Source: Chloroflexota bacterium
GTDB lineage: Bacteria; Chloroflexota; Anaerolineae; Anaerolineales; Anaerolineaceae
DNA: 64,000 bases
NCBI GenBank assembly: GCA_021825925.1
Contig: JAKAFP010000003.1
Location: 372,001 to 436,000, forward strand
Direction: 5' to 3'
The notes beneath the pieces are model-generated. The model was given only the letters and a program-made list of their open reading frames with translations. It did no database searches and was not told the DNA's origin. Numbering within the stretch: position 1 is the stretch's first letter; each line of letters starts with the position of its first letter. Shown one piece after another: positions 34,149 to 43,129 of the stretch. The position numbers were made by a program, and so were the translations under genes.

Positions 34149-34352
34149 ATCATCAACATGATCAGGTGAAGATCGTTTCACTCTAAAAAATGTTCCTTTT
34201 AAACCTTCACTTATTTAGAGCAAAAAGGTTTGCAAAAAACAGCCTTCTAATTCGAAAAATAACAATGGAGGACTCTTTGATTGAAGAGTGCCCGGTAACG
34301 ACCGAGCTGCAAGCTGTTTAAGGTATAATCTATCCAGAATAACGGAGGTTGC

Positions 34353-35021
34353 ATGGAAATTACGTGGTACGGACATTCTTGCTTCAGATTGACAGAGCGC
34401 GGGCTGGCGACGGTAGTGACAGACCCCTATGATCATAAAACCGTGGGGTATGAGCCGCTGAAACTCAAAGCGGATATCGTCACCATCAGTCACAACACCC
34501 CCGGGCACAATAATCTTTCTGCGGTAAAGGGTGATCCCCATTTGCTGGACGGACCCGGCGAGTTCGAAATTGGCAACGTCTTCATTACAGGCATCTATTC
34601 AAACGGACACACCAAAAAGACCGCCAATGAACCACGGAATACCCTCTTCCTATTTGACTACAACGGGATCAACGTTTTACACCTGGGGGATCTGAACCGG
34701 GTTCCCACACAGACCGAAGTGGAAGATTTTGGTCCGATCCATATCGCCCTGGTGCCGGTGGGTGCAGGCGGAAGCCTGAACGCCATCAAGGCCATTGAAG
34801 TGATCAGCCTGCTCGAACCCAGCATCGTCATCCCGATGCACTATGCCACTGAGGCTTCCATCAAGACTGCCACCCCCATGGAACCCCTGGCGAAGTTCCT
34901 GAAAGAAATGGGGCTCGGACACGTGGAAAGCGTTCCCTCTTTGAAAGTTCAAAATGTCAGTTCATTGCCTGATGAAACCAAGGTGGTGGTGCTGGATTAT
35001 CAAAAGAACAACGGTGCATAA
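34353..35021 (+). CDS. MBL-fold protein, UlaG/UPF0173-like, with a degenerate metal site
   Basis: 222 residues. The metallo-beta-lactamase fold is seen in ITWYGHSCFRLTERG, the HLGDLNRVPTQ segment and IVIPMHYATEAS. The canonical HxHxDH motif is replaced by SHNTPGHNN, which removes several zinc ligands. It may bind metal differently or have lost hydrolase activity. AACGGAGG precedes the ATG and TATAAT is at 34324-34329. The stop overlaps the start of the next gene (TAATG). Confidence 0.85.
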   Translation: MEITWYGHSCFRLTERGLATVVTDPYDHKTVGYEPLKLKADIVTISHNTPGHNNLSAVKGDPHLLDGPGEFEIGNVFITGIYSNGHTKKTANEPRNTLFLFDYNGINVLHLGDLNRVPTQTEVEDFGPIHIALVPVGAGGSLNAIKAIEVISLLEPSIVIPMHYATEASIKTATPMEPLAKFLKEMGLGHVESVPSLKVQNVSSLPDETKVVVLDYQKNNGA

Positions 35022-35335
35022 TGACAGAGACTCAGCAGGTTAAGCTCTTAATGACCTGGGATATCATTCCCGAACACGAACAGGAATACTTTGAGTTCGT
35101 GATTCGGGATTTCATCCCTGGGGTGCAGAGGCTTGGCTGCGAGTTGTCTGATGCGTGGGCCACGGTCTACGGAGACCAACCCCAGATCCTGGTCGGGGCG
35201 GTCATTCCCAGCCTGAATCGGGCCAGACAGTTGATCAGCTCACAAGGCTGGACGGACCTGAACCTGAAATTGCTGGAATACGTCCATAATTACGAACAAA
35301 AGATCATCCCCGCCAAAACCGGTTTCCAACTTTAA
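35021..35335 (+). CDS. Conserved small protein, possible dimeric alpha-beta barrel
   Basis: 104 residues. The strand/helix order (VKLLMTWDIIPEHEQEYFEFV, then WATVYGDQPQILVGAVIPS, then LLEYVHNYEQKI) suggests a ferredoxin-like alpha-beta barrel, but no specific family is assigned. It overlaps the MBL gene by 1 nt and is 7 nt from mutY, so it is in a three-gene operon. Confidence 0.65.
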   Translation: MTETQQVKLLMTWDIIPEHEQEYFEFVIRDFIPGVQRLGCELSDAWATVYGDQPQILVGAVIPSLNRARQLISSQGWTDLNLKLLEYVHNYEQKIIPAKTGFQL

Positions 35336-35342
35336 ATCCTCC

Positions 35343-36404
35343 ATGAACGCTGAATTCGGCCGGCTGCTTTTATCCTGGTATGCCATCCATGCCCGCCAGA
35401 TGCCGTGGCGCGGCAAAACGGACCCCTATGCCATCTGGGTTTCGGAGATCATGCTGCAGCAAACCCAGGTTAACACCGTCATGCCCTATTACGATCGTTG
35501 GATGCGACTCTTCCCTGGCGTACAGGCGCTGGCTGCCGCCGATGAGCAGGATGTGCTGAATGCCTGGGAAGGGTTGGGATATTATTCCCGCGCGCGTAAC
35601 ATGCTTAAAGCGGCACGACTGGTGTGTGAAAAGTACCAGGGTCAATTCCCCGCGACTGCGGAGGAGTTGTGCAAGCTGCCGGGGATAGGAAGGTACACCG
35701 CTGCGGCCATCAGCTCCATTGCTTTTGGGGCAGACGAGGCCGTACTGGATGGTAATGTTAAGAGAGTACTGGCGCGTGTTTTTGCGTTTTTGGAAGCCGT
35801 GAACACCCCCGAAGGTGAGAAGAAGCTATGGCTGTTGGCCGCGGAGCTTCTGCCCAAGGGTGAGGCTTCTGCCTATAATCAGGCGGTCATGGATTTGGGA
35901 GCGACCATCTGCACACCCAAGTCACCTGACTGCGCGAAATGCCCCGTCAATTCCATTTGTGAAAGCTTCAAACAAGATCGTCAGGATCAATTTCCGGTGA
36001 TGCGTGAAAAACAGCCGGTACCGCACATTGATGTGGTAGCAGCCATCCTCCGCCAAAACGGTTTGGTGTTGATCGCCAGACGCCCTTCAAAAGGGCTGTT
36101 GGGTGGGCTGTGGGAATTCCCCGGCGGCAAACTCGAAGAGGGTGAAAGCCATGCCGAAGCGCTGACAAGGGAGATCCGCGAAGAACTGGGTGTCGAAGTC
36201 GAGGCGATCAAAAAGTTCGGGGTTTACCGGCATGCCTACACTCATTTCAAAGTGACGCTTCAAGCCTGGTTCGCCGATCTCAAAGGGCAACAGCCCACTG
36301 CGCTTGAGGCCAGCGAGATCCGCTGGGTCAAGATCGAAGAACTGGGAGACTATCCCATGGGAAAGATTGACCGCTCCATTTCGAATGATCTACTTAAAAA
36401 TTAA
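35343..36404 (+). CDS. mutY: A/G-specific adenine glycosylase with C-terminal Nudix domain
   Basis: 353 residues. The MutY core has WVSEIMLQQTQVNTV (catalytic Glu35), HhH LPGIGRYTAAAI, LDGNVKRVLARVF (catalytic Asp) and the 4Fe-4S ligands in CTPKSPDCAKCPVNSIC. Instead of the usual weak MutT-like domain the C-terminus has an intact Nudix box (GGKLEEGESHAEALTREI..EELG). It removes A opposite 8-oxoG; the Nudix part helps recognise 8-oxoG and, being complete, may keep hydrolase activity. Confidence 0.95.
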   Translation: MNAEFGRLLLSWYAIHARQMPWRGKTDPYAIWVSEIMLQQTQVNTVMPYYDRWMRLFPGVQALAAADEQDVLNAWEGLGYYSRARNMLKAARLVCEKYQGQFPATAEELCKLPGIGRYTAAAISSIAFGADEAVLDGNVKRVLARVFAFLEAVNTPEGEKKLWLLAAELLPKGEASAYNQAVMDLGATICTPKSPDCAKCPVNSICESFKQDRQDQFPVMREKQPVPHIDVVAAILRQNGLVLIARRPSKGLLGGLWEFPGGKLEEGESHAEALTREIREELGVEVEAIKKFGVYRHAYTHFKVTLQAWFADLKGQQPTALEASEIRWVKIEELGDYPMGKIDRSISNDLLKN

Positions 36405-36416
36405 CTAAGCAAAGGC

Positions 36417-36448
36417 AGACCCCCGCGTTTTACAAACTGCGGGGGTCT
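36417..36448. terminator. Bidirectional terminator between mutY and rnj
   Basis: AGACCCCCGC and GCGGGGGTCT form a 10-bp stem with a 12-nt loop between convergent genes. Confidence 0.85.
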
Positions 36449-36472
36449 ATGTTAGACGTAAATAAACAGCGT

Positions 36473-38140
36473 TTAGTTCTTGACGATGTTGACGAACACC
36501 ATCGGGCGGCGGTGGGTTTCGCTGTAAAGGTAGTTGCCAACGGCCTGTTCCACGTCTTTTTGGATGTTGCCATTGGCTTTGGCTGCAGTGTCAAAGACCT
36601 TCGCGCGCAAACCGTTGAAGATGTCGCCGGCGTCATCCAGTGTGATGAATCCGCGGCTGATGATCTCGGGCATTCTCATGGGTTTGCCGGTCAGCTTATC
36701 CATGACAATGTTGACCACCATCACGCCTTCCTGGGCGAGGATCTCACGATCCTTCATGACGTCCTTGCTGACGTCGCCCACACCTGAACCGTCCACGTAA
36801 ACATACGAAACGGGGATGCGTTCGCCTTTACGCATTTTGCCTTCAACAAATTCGACACTCTGTCCATTGAGGATGACCGAGATGTTATCTTCTGGAATAC
36901 CTACCTGGTGAGCCAGCTTGGCGTGCTGTTTCAACTGGCGCAGTTCACCGTGGATGGGAATGAAATAATCCGGCTGGGTGAGGTGCATCATCAGTTTCAT
37001 TTCTTCCTGGCTGGCATGGCCTGAAACATGAACTGCTGCGATGCTGTCGTAGATCACATTGGCGCCGCGTTCAAGCAGGCGATTGATGGTGTGAGAAACA
37101 CTTTCCTCGTTGCCGGGGATGGGATGGGCGGAAAGCACGATGGTGTCGCCTTCCTTGACGTCAAAGGTGCGATGGTTGCCCATTGAAAGACGCCCAAGGA
37201 TGGAGGTGGGTTCCCCTTGGGAACCGGTGACCATGATGACCACATTCTTGTCGGGTAGTTTCAACGCTTCATCAAGGCTGATGATCAGGTCGTCTTTGGG
37301 TTTCAGGTAATTGAGCTTGGTGGCGATCTTGGCGTTATCCACCATGCTGGTGCCGGCGAAGGCCATTTTACGTCCGTAGCGTGCAGCGGCATTGGCCACC
37401 TGCTGCATACGAGAGATCAGAGAGGCAAAACTGGCAATGACAATGCGGCCTTTGGCTTCACGGAACACCTTGTCAAAGCCGTCGTCAATTACCCGTTCAG
37501 AGGGCGTCCAGCCTGGACGTTCTGCGTTGGTGGAGTCGGCCAGCAAAGCCATGACGCCGCGGCGTTGAAATTCGGCCAATTTGGCGTAATCGGTCGGCCA
37601 GCTATCCACGGGGGTGTGGTCGAACTTGTAGTCGCCGGTGTGGACGATCAGGCCGGCGGGGGTGTCAATGCCCAGGCCGACAGCATCCGGGATGGAATGA
37701 CAGACATGGAAGAAATCCACTTTGAAAGGACCGATCTTGCGTGTGTCTCCGGCGTGGATGGTTTCCATCTTGACTTTGGAAGCCAGACCGTTCTTGGCCA
37801 GTTTGACTTCCAGCAATCCACGGGTAAGGGGGGTGGCATAAATGGGGGCTTGAATTTCTTCAAGCACGTGGTGAATGGCGCCGGTGTGGTCTTCATGTCC
37901 GTGGGTGATGATGATGCCGCGCACCTTGTTGCGGCGTGCACGTAGATACGTGATATCAGGGATGATGTAATCAATGCCCAGCATATCGTTTTCAGGGAAC
38001 ATCAAACCGGTATCCACCAATAAAATATGACCCTCGTACTCATAGACCATCATATTGGCGCCGACTTCTCCGAGTCCGCCCAATGGAATGATCTTGAGCA
38101 CACCAGGTTGGTTGCTCTGTGTATTATTTTTTTGTTTCAT
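36473..38140 (-). CDS. rnj: Ribonuclease J
   Basis: 555 residues. The MBL catalytic motif is HGHEDHTGAIHH near residue 79. The beta-CASP domain shows FASLISRMQQV and the RNA-metabolising motifs (VTGSQGEPTSIL, LSAHPIPGNE, HVSGHASQEE). The C-terminal domain of RNase J follows (IPIHGELRQLKQHAKLA). It is a 5'-3' exo/endoribonuclease for mRNA decay and rRNA maturation. Confidence 0.96.
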   Translation of the reverse strand: MKQKNNTQSNQPGVLKIIPLGGLGEVGANMMVYEYEGHILLVDTGLMFPENDMLGIDYIIPDITYLRARRNKVRGIIITHGHEDHTGAIHHVLEEIQAPIYATPLTRGLLEVKLAKNGLASKVKMETIHAGDTRKIGPFKVDFFHVCHSIPDAVGLGIDTPAGLIVHTGDYKFDHTPVDSWPTDYAKLAEFQRRGVMALLADSTNAERPGWTPSERVIDDGFDKVFREAKGRIVIASFASLISRMQQVANAAARYGRKMAFAGTSMVDNAKIATKLNYLKPKDDLIISLDEALKLPDKNVVIMVTGSQGEPTSILGRLSMGNHRTFDVKEGDTIVLSAHPIPGNEESVSHTINRLLERGANVIYDSIAAVHVSGHASQEEMKLMMHLTQPDYFIPIHGELRQLKQHAKLAHQVGIPEDNISVILNGQSVEFVEGKMRKGERIPVSYVYVDGSGVGDVSKDVMKDREILAQEGVMVVNIVMDKLTGKPMRMPEIISRGFITLDDAGDIFNGLRAKVFDTAAKANGNIQKDVEQAVGNYLYSETHRRPMVFVNIVKN

Positions 38141-38458
38141 TTTTTACTAAAAACCTTTCTTGTTCCCCATTACGAAGAACTTCATTACAATAAAATAAAC
38201 TGCCTTTGGCAGCATTAAGTGCGAGATTTTAGAAAAATCCCCGGCAATACATAGGCCAGGGATCGTTGAATATTCAATGTTTTGTAACACTGCCCCTATT
38301 TGAAGGGGAAAATCCATCTACTGCTGTCCAAACTGATTGTCTCATCAAAATAATTCACATATCCTGTGATCCAATAAGTATTATCAGACAATTATACTCT
38401 ATTTTTTGGGGAATTAAATAAAGGAAATTGATAATAATTCAAAAGTCAAGCGACTGCA
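38141..38458. other. dnaA-rnj intergenic region
   Basis: It is AT-rich. On the minus strand a terminator-like hairpin lies at 38233-38264 after dnaA, followed by a short CTGCC/GGCAG hairpin (38201-38213) in the rnj leader. No gene is seen. Confidence 0.5.
38233..38264 (-). terminator. Probable dnaA terminator
   Basis: On the minus strand CCCTGGC ctatgtatt GCCGGGG is followed by ATTTTTC, about 200 nt after the dnaA stop codon. Confidence 0.6.
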
Positions 38459-39814
38459 CTAAAAAATACTTCGTTGCCCATTCAGCTGTTCACGTATCTG
38501 CACGATCTGGCGGCGCAGCATCTCGTCCTTTTCGATGAGGTCGGCTACTTTTTCGCAGGCATAGATGACGGTGGTATGGTCGCGTCCACCGAGCACCTGT
38601 CCGATCTGGGGAAGTGAAACGTTGGCTTCCTGGCGCAGCAGGTACATGACCACCTGCCGGGGCAGGGCGGCCTCGCGGGTGCGGTCGCGTCCGAGCAGTT
38701 TTTCGGTGCTGATGCCAAACACTGAAGCCACCACGTCTACAACGCGGGAAGGTTCAAAGGTGTTGCGCTGCGGGATCAAGTCGGTGAGGGCCACGTTGAC
38801 CAGGTCTTCGGTCAAAGGCTTGCCGCGTAATTCTGCATAGGCCACGACACGGGTGAGAGCACCTTCGAGCTCACGGATGTTGGAGGTGAACTGCTTCGCG
38901 ATCTGTTCCAGGATGATCTGGGGAACCTGATGGCGGGATTTGTGCGCTTTTTCGCTGAGGATGGCAATGCGCGTCTCGAGGTCCGGCGATTGAATATCCG
39001 CGGTGAGACCCCATTCAAAGCGGGAGCGCAGGCGTTCTTCAAGCGTCCCCATGGCCTTTGGCGGGCGGTCCGAGGAGATCACGATCTGTTTATCCTGACC
39101 GTGCAAAGTATTAAAGGTGTGGAAGAATTCTTCCTGGGTGGATTCCTTGCCGGCGATGAATTGGATGTCGTCTATCAGCAGGATGTCAATGCGGCGATAG
39201 CGTTCGCGGAAAGCTGGCGTGTTATGGGTGCGGATGGCGTTGATCAGGTCGTTGGTGAATTCTTCTGATGAAACGTAAAGCACCTGTTTGCCGGTGGTGC
39301 GGGCATGGTTGCCAATGGCGTGCAGCAAATGAGTCTTTCCAAGCCCGACACCGCCGTAAAGGAACAGCGGGTTGTAAGCCTGGGCAGGATTCTCAGCAAC
39401 GGCCAGGCAGGCAGCGTGCGCCAGACGGTTGGAGGAACCCACGACATAATTATCAAAGTTATATTTTGAGTTAAGTGAGCAGGATACAACCGGTTGTGAA
39501 ATTGACACCACCGGAGTTTGTTGAGGGACTTCCTTGGTTTTTTCTTCGGTAACCTGAGGCTGGTAATCTTTGTGCCAGACGATGAACTTGATCTCCTGTG
39601 GACCTTCCATCAAGCCGGTCAGGATTCTTACGATGGTTGAAGTCAAACGGGATTCGAGCCAGTCACGGGCATAGGCATTGGGCACACCAATGGTAAATGC
39701 GTTGTCTTCATAAGACACCAATTCGGTGCTGCGCACCCAGGTGTCAAACGAAGCTTTCGACATTTCCATTTGCAGTTGGCCAACGGCCGCTTGCCATGCT
39801 TGCTGCGAATTCAT
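38459..39814 (-). CDS. dnaA: Chromosomal replication initiator DnaA
   Basis: 451 residues. Domain I (WQAAVGQLQMEMSKASFDTWV) is followed by a linker, the AAA+ domain with Walker A GGVGLGKTHLLHA and Walker B ILLIDDIQFIAGKE, and domain IV with the DnaA signature GGRDHTTVIYACEKV. It binds DnaA boxes to open oriC. No cluster of DnaA boxes is seen in the adjacent gaps and dnaN is not next to it. Confidence 0.97.
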   Translation of the reverse strand: MNSQQAWQAAVGQLQMEMSKASFDTWVRSTELVSYEDNAFTIGVPNAYARDWLESRLTSTIVRILTGLMEGPQEIKFIVWHKDYQPQVTEEKTKEVPQQTPVVSISQPVVSCSLNSKYNFDNYVVGSSNRLAHAACLAVAENPAQAYNPLFLYGGVGLGKTHLLHAIGNHARTTGKQVLYVSSEEFTNDLINAIRTHNTPAFRERYRRIDILLIDDIQFIAGKESTQEEFFHTFNTLHGQDKQIVISSDRPPKAMGTLEERLRSRFEWGLTADIQSPDLETRIAILSEKAHKSRHQVPQIILEQIAKQFTSNIRELEGALTRVVAYAELRGKPLTEDLVNVALTDLIPQRNTFEPSRVVDVVASVFGISTEKLLGRDRTREAALPRQVVMYLLRQEANVSLPQIGQVLGGRDHTTVIYACEKVADLIEKDEMLRRQIVQIREQLNGQRSIF

Positions 39815-40315
39815 TTAATAAGACCTCGTACAAGGATTAATTTGTAGAGCGGATATGGCAGTGCCTAGCCACCGGTAAAAAGGAGGTTGAAAAGGTGTTG
39901 CTGGTAATAAGTTTTAATGGCGTTTGAAGTTCAATCCCGATTAACTTCAAGAAATCATTAACGACAATTCTAGCAGAAACAAACTTGGCAGACAAGACGA
40001 TTACCCTACGCTGGGTTAAAAAAAGTTCATTATTTAAGGAATGAAAAACTTAAATAATCCAGTGAAAATCAGAAATATGAAAGAAACATTCCGATTATTT
40101 TTGACACCAGAAGCGCGTGAAACAAATTTTCGATTACGGTATATATGGTGTTTTAATGGCTAATTGTGGCATAACTACCAAATATTGGTTGGGTTTTCAA
40201 AAAAAATGTCCCGCGCTCCAAGAAAGAAAAAAGCCAACTCTCACACGAGATTTGGCTTTCGGATTTCTTAATATTTTTAATCTTTACTGCAACTATTTTT
40301 CCAAAAATCAAATTG
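39815..40315. other. AT-rich region upstream of dnaA
   Basis: 500 nt without a convincing gene. It holds an inverted repeat TTGAAGTT / AACTTCAA (39926-39952) about 110 nt before dnaA, which could be regulatory, and the FAD-gene terminator at 40226-40259. A 71-codon plus-strand frame (40117-40332) has no ribosome-binding site and runs through the terminator. No TTATCCACA cluster is seen, so oriC is not supported here. Confidence 0.5.
40226..40259 (-). terminator. Terminator of the FAD oxidoreductase operon
   Basis: On the minus strand AAAGCCAA...TTGGCTTT is followed by a T run; an inner CTC/GAG pair extends the stem. Confidence 0.8.
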
Positions 40316-41626
40316 TTATTTTTGAAGGGTAGAAATTATTTGGGCAGCAGCCTTGCGTGCAATTTCCACTGCGAAATTGGTACCCCTATCCCACGGATAA
40401 ACCTGCGACATGCTGGCAAAAAAGATGCCGGGCAATGGGGTCTGGATGTCTGGGATGTTTTTGGAATGGTTGAGCAGTGGTACCGGCTGGGCATAATTGG
40501 ATCGGGTCAGCCAGGTGCGGTTTACCCACTCGGGCTTGAAATCCGGGTTGACCTTGGTAAAGCTGGGTAGAAAACGTTCAAGCAGTTCTTCTTTTGTCAA
40601 TTTGAAATACTCGTGATCGGTTTCAAGGTAATCGCCGCAGTAGATCAAATGTTCGCCGCCGTATTTTTCCTTGGGCAAAAAGTTGGTGTGTTCCACCAAG
40701 GCCAGGAAGGGGAAACCGGCAGATTTGGGCAGGTTGTACCAATAGTACCCTTCACGGGACAGTTGATGTTTGAGCGAGATCAATAAGACCACGGCGCCAA
40801 TGCTTTTCAGTTCCAGCAATCCCTTCAAGTAATCCTGGGGCAGTTGAGGCGTCATGGCAGCCATTTGACCGGGTGAAAGGGTTACAAGTATGCGGTCAAA
40901 AGTTTCTTCACCACTTTTGAGGGCGACCTTGACCGACTGATCTTTTTCAGAGGAGATCTTGTCAACAGCAGTGTTGTAGCGGATCTCGACGCCCATCTTT
41001 TGCAGAATGGCAGCAAAGTCATCCGCAAAAGCCTGGAAACCGCCTTCATACGTAACCAGTTTGGTGCTGCGGGTGTGCAGGCGTGCCCACATCCAGGCCA
41101 TGTTGACCTTTTCAGCGTAGTTCTCGCCGAACTTGCCCACGACCATGGGTTCCCACATTTCGGAATATACCTTATCGCCTGCCCATTTGCGCATCCACTG
41201 CGCCACAGTGGTCTGCTCCATGGGCTTCCAGTTTTTGGTCAGGCGCAGGTAGACTCCCACCAATCCAAAACGGATCTTGTTGATGCCATATCCCAGGCCG
41301 GGATAGAGCAGGGCGCTGATGATGGAGTCAAAGGGATAAAATTTGCCCTTGGTATACATGACGGTCTTGGGGTTGCGTACCATCACTTTGGCGTCCAGCC
41401 CGAGTTCGTGGATCAAACCGAACATGTGCTTATCTGAGGTGAACCAGTGGTGATAGAACTTTTCCACGGTCCAATCCCAGCCGGATTCCTTGTAGCCTGC
41501 GGCCAGACCGCCGGGGGTTGCTGCGTTCTCAAAGATGGTCACCTGGTGGCCGGCTTTAACCAGGTCATAAGCGGCAGACAAGCCGCCAAAACCGGCACCC
41601 ACGATCGCGATTTTCTTCTTATCCAT
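40316..41626 (-). CDS. FAD-dependent oxidoreductase (protoporphyrinogen-oxidase/phytoene-desaturase-like)
   Basis: 436 residues from ATG 41626, set by GGAGGAAT immediately upstream; the frame upstream of this is out-of-frame shadow of the neighbouring gene. The Rossmann dinucleotide motif is KIAIVGAGFGGLSAAYDLVKAGH at the N-terminus, followed by FENAATPGGLAAG. The C-terminal FAD segment is PLPGIFFASMSQVYPWDRGTN. The substrate may be a carotenoid, lipid or sugar nucleotide. It is encoded 38 nt after a flippase-like gene, so a role in a cell-envelope lipid or glycan pathway is possible. Confidence 0.88.
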   Translation of the reverse strand: MDKKKIAIVGAGFGGLSAAYDLVKAGHQVTIFENAATPGGLAAGYKESGWDWTVEKFYHHWFTSDKHMFGLIHELGLDAKVMVRNPKTVMYTKGKFYPFDSIISALLYPGLGYGINKIRFGLVGVYLRLTKNWKPMEQTTVAQWMRKWAGDKVYSEMWEPMVVGKFGENYAEKVNMAWMWARLHTRSTKLVTYEGGFQAFADDFAAILQKMGVEIRYNTAVDKISSEKDQSVKVALKSGEETFDRILVTLSPGQMAAMTPQLPQDYLKGLLELKSIGAVVLLISLKHQLSREGYYWYNLPKSAGFPFLALVEHTNFLPKEKYGGEHLIYCGDYLETDHEYFKLTKEELLERFLPSFTKVNPDFKPEWVNRTWLTRSNYAQPVPLLNHSKNIPDIQTPLPGIFFASMSQVYPWDRGTNFAVEIARKAAAQIISTLQK

Positions 41627-41664
41627 ATTCCTCCAGCCCAGACCGGGCGGTCTTGGGAGTGATG

Positions 41665-42690
41665 TTATTCCGCTTGAGGTTCGGTGGTTTCTGTTTCCTT
41701 GCGCATGGAGTCGTTCCACTTGATGCCCTCGCGGGTCATAAAGTAGGCCCCCAGCAGGGTGATGGGCAGCCACAAAGCCACATGCAGCACGATGGCGTAA
41801 CCCAAGGCTTCGCCGCCTGGAACGTTGTATGCCACAAGCACCGCTTTGGTCACTGCTTCCCAGGTGCCAATGTAACCCGGTGCCGCAGGGATGATGGTAA
41901 CCAGGTTTGCAATACCGTTGAGCAGCATCAAGGCAAAGAAGCTGACGGTGAATTTGAAGGCATGCATGACGAACCAATATTTCACGGTTTCAAGCAGCCA
42001 GATGATGACGGAAGTGACGAAAACCATCAAGACGTTGGCAGGGGAGCGCAGTGAAGCCAATCCGTCTAGAAATTTGAGGGTAATACCGGTGGTCTTTTCC
42101 CTGATCTTTTGAGGCAACAGGTGGTTAATGAGCCAGATGCAGAGGATCTCAGTCCGTTTTGGGAACATGGCTGCCAGTAAAAAGATGACCAGTGCTCCTA
42201 AAAAGATGCCCATGCCGATAAAAGCAAGTTGTTGAATGTTGCCGGCAAAACCGGAATCAAATTTGGCAACCTTGGCCAGCTCGGGCAGGTTGACGAACAC
42301 AAAAGCCAGCATTACCACGGCATCAAAGACACGTTCCACAATGATCGTGGCGAGTGAGGCTGAAATGGGAACGCCTTCTTTGCGTTTGAGCACCACGGCA
42401 CGCAATACTTCTCCTGCACGGGCGGGGTAGATATTGTTACCCATGTAGCCAATGCAGGTGACAGGAAACATGACGCTGGTTTTGATTTTTTTGATGGGTT
42501 TAAGAAGGTAATGCCAGCGCCAGGCTCTTGCCCAGACGCCGATAAAATAAACTGCAATACCCGGGAAGATCCACCAATAGTTGGCAGATTTTATTGCGCT
42601 CCAGAAATCTCCCAGGTTTAACCCGCGAAGGGCAAAATATAAGAAAACTGCACTGATTGCGATCCCCAGCCAAAACTGCCATTTTTTCAT
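41665..42690 (-). CDS. Lysylphosphatidylglycerol-synthase-TM/UPF0104 flippase-like membrane protein
   Basis: 341 residues with about eight hydrophobic segments. Family motifs are RAWRWHYLLKPIKKIKT, GYMGNNIYPARAGEVLRAVVLKRK and TIIVERVFDAVVML. This membrane domain moves lysyl-phosphatidylglycerol or other lipids across the membrane in related proteins; the catalytic lysyl-transfer domain is absent. It is the first gene of a pair with the FAD oxidoreductase. Confidence 0.9.
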   Translation of the reverse strand: MKKWQFWLGIAISAVFLYFALRGLNLGDFWSAIKSANYWWIFPGIAVYFIGVWARAWRWHYLLKPIKKIKTSVMFPVTCIGYMGNNIYPARAGEVLRAVVLKRKEGVPISASLATIIVERVFDAVVMLAFVFVNLPELAKVAKFDSGFAGNIQQLAFIGMGIFLGALVIFLLAAMFPKRTEILCIWLINHLLPQKIREKTTGITLKFLDGLASLRSPANVLMVFVTSVIIWLLETVKYWFVMHAFKFTVSFFALMLLNGIANLVTIIPAAPGYIGTWEAVTKAVLVAYNVPGGEALGYAIVLHVALWLPITLLGAYFMTREGIKWNDSMRKETETTEPQAE

Positions 42691-42722
42691 AGTTGAAATT
42701 CTACCATGAGAGCCGCTTTCAC

Positions 42723-42752
42723 TTGCAACCTGTTAGCGGTTTTATATATAAT
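42723..42752 (+). promoter_or_regulatory. Promoter of the ATL-ADP-ribosylglycohydrolase operon
   Basis: TTGCAA (42723-42728), 18-nt spacer, TATAAT (42747-42752), 24 nt before the start codon. Confidence 0.7.
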
Positions 42753-42776
42753 CGTATTGCATGTTTGGAGGTCCAA

Positions 42777-43127
42777 ATGGCAGAAGAACCCAGGCTTTAC
42801 GATCTGATCTATGCTGTGATCCGGCAGATCCCGGCGGGAAAAGTGGCCAGCTACGGCCAAATTTCGCGCATCGTCGGACGCTGTTCCGCGCAAATGATCG
42901 GTTTTGCCCTGGCCGCGCTGGGCAAGCAGCCTAACGCTGAGGATGTGCCCTGGCAACGGGTGGTCAACGCCAAGGGGCACATCAGTCCGCACGGCTACGG
43001 GTTTGGCACCAACATGCAGCGGGTTTTATTGGAAGAAGAAGGGATAGTGTTCAACCTTGAAGGGGAAATTGATTTTGATAGATTCGGCTGGGATGGGATT
43101 TCAGCCGGGAACCGGAAGCAGGAGTAG
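42777..43127 (+). CDS. Alkyltransferase-like protein (MGMT family without the active Cys)
   Basis: 116 residues from ATG 42777 (TTGGAGG upstream). The MGMT DNA-binding domain shows IPAGKVASYGQISRIVG and a recognition helix, but the reactive PCHRV motif is replaced by PWQRVV with Trp59. Such ATL proteins bind O6-alkylguanine and hand it to nucleotide-excision repair instead of repairing it directly. The next gene starts 2 nt later, indicating an operon. Confidence 0.93.
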   Translation: MAEEPRLYDLIYAVIRQIPAGKVASYGQISRIVGRCSAQMIGFALAALGKQPNAEDVPWQRVVNAKGHISPHGYGFGTNMQRVLLEEEGIVFNLEGEIDFDRFGWDGISAGNRKQE

Positions 43128-43129
43128 GT

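Noticed and set aside
34265-34321. 18-codon frame upstream of the MBL gene
   Set aside because: Too short, no sequence family in the window supports it, and it lies in the promoter region of the MBL gene.
39815-40315. oriC upstream of dnaA
   Set aside because: No DnaA-box cluster or clear AT-rich unwinding element with repeats was found.
40117-40332. 71-codon plus-strand frame upstream of dnaA
   Set aside because: No ribosome-binding site, it runs through a terminator hairpin and overlaps the FAD gene end.
41627-41977. N-terminal extension of the FAD oxidoreductase frame
   Set aside because: It overlaps the flippase-like gene in another frame, is rich in His and Arg with no homology, and the ATG at 41626 has a strong Shine-Dalgarno site and starts right at the Rossmann motif.
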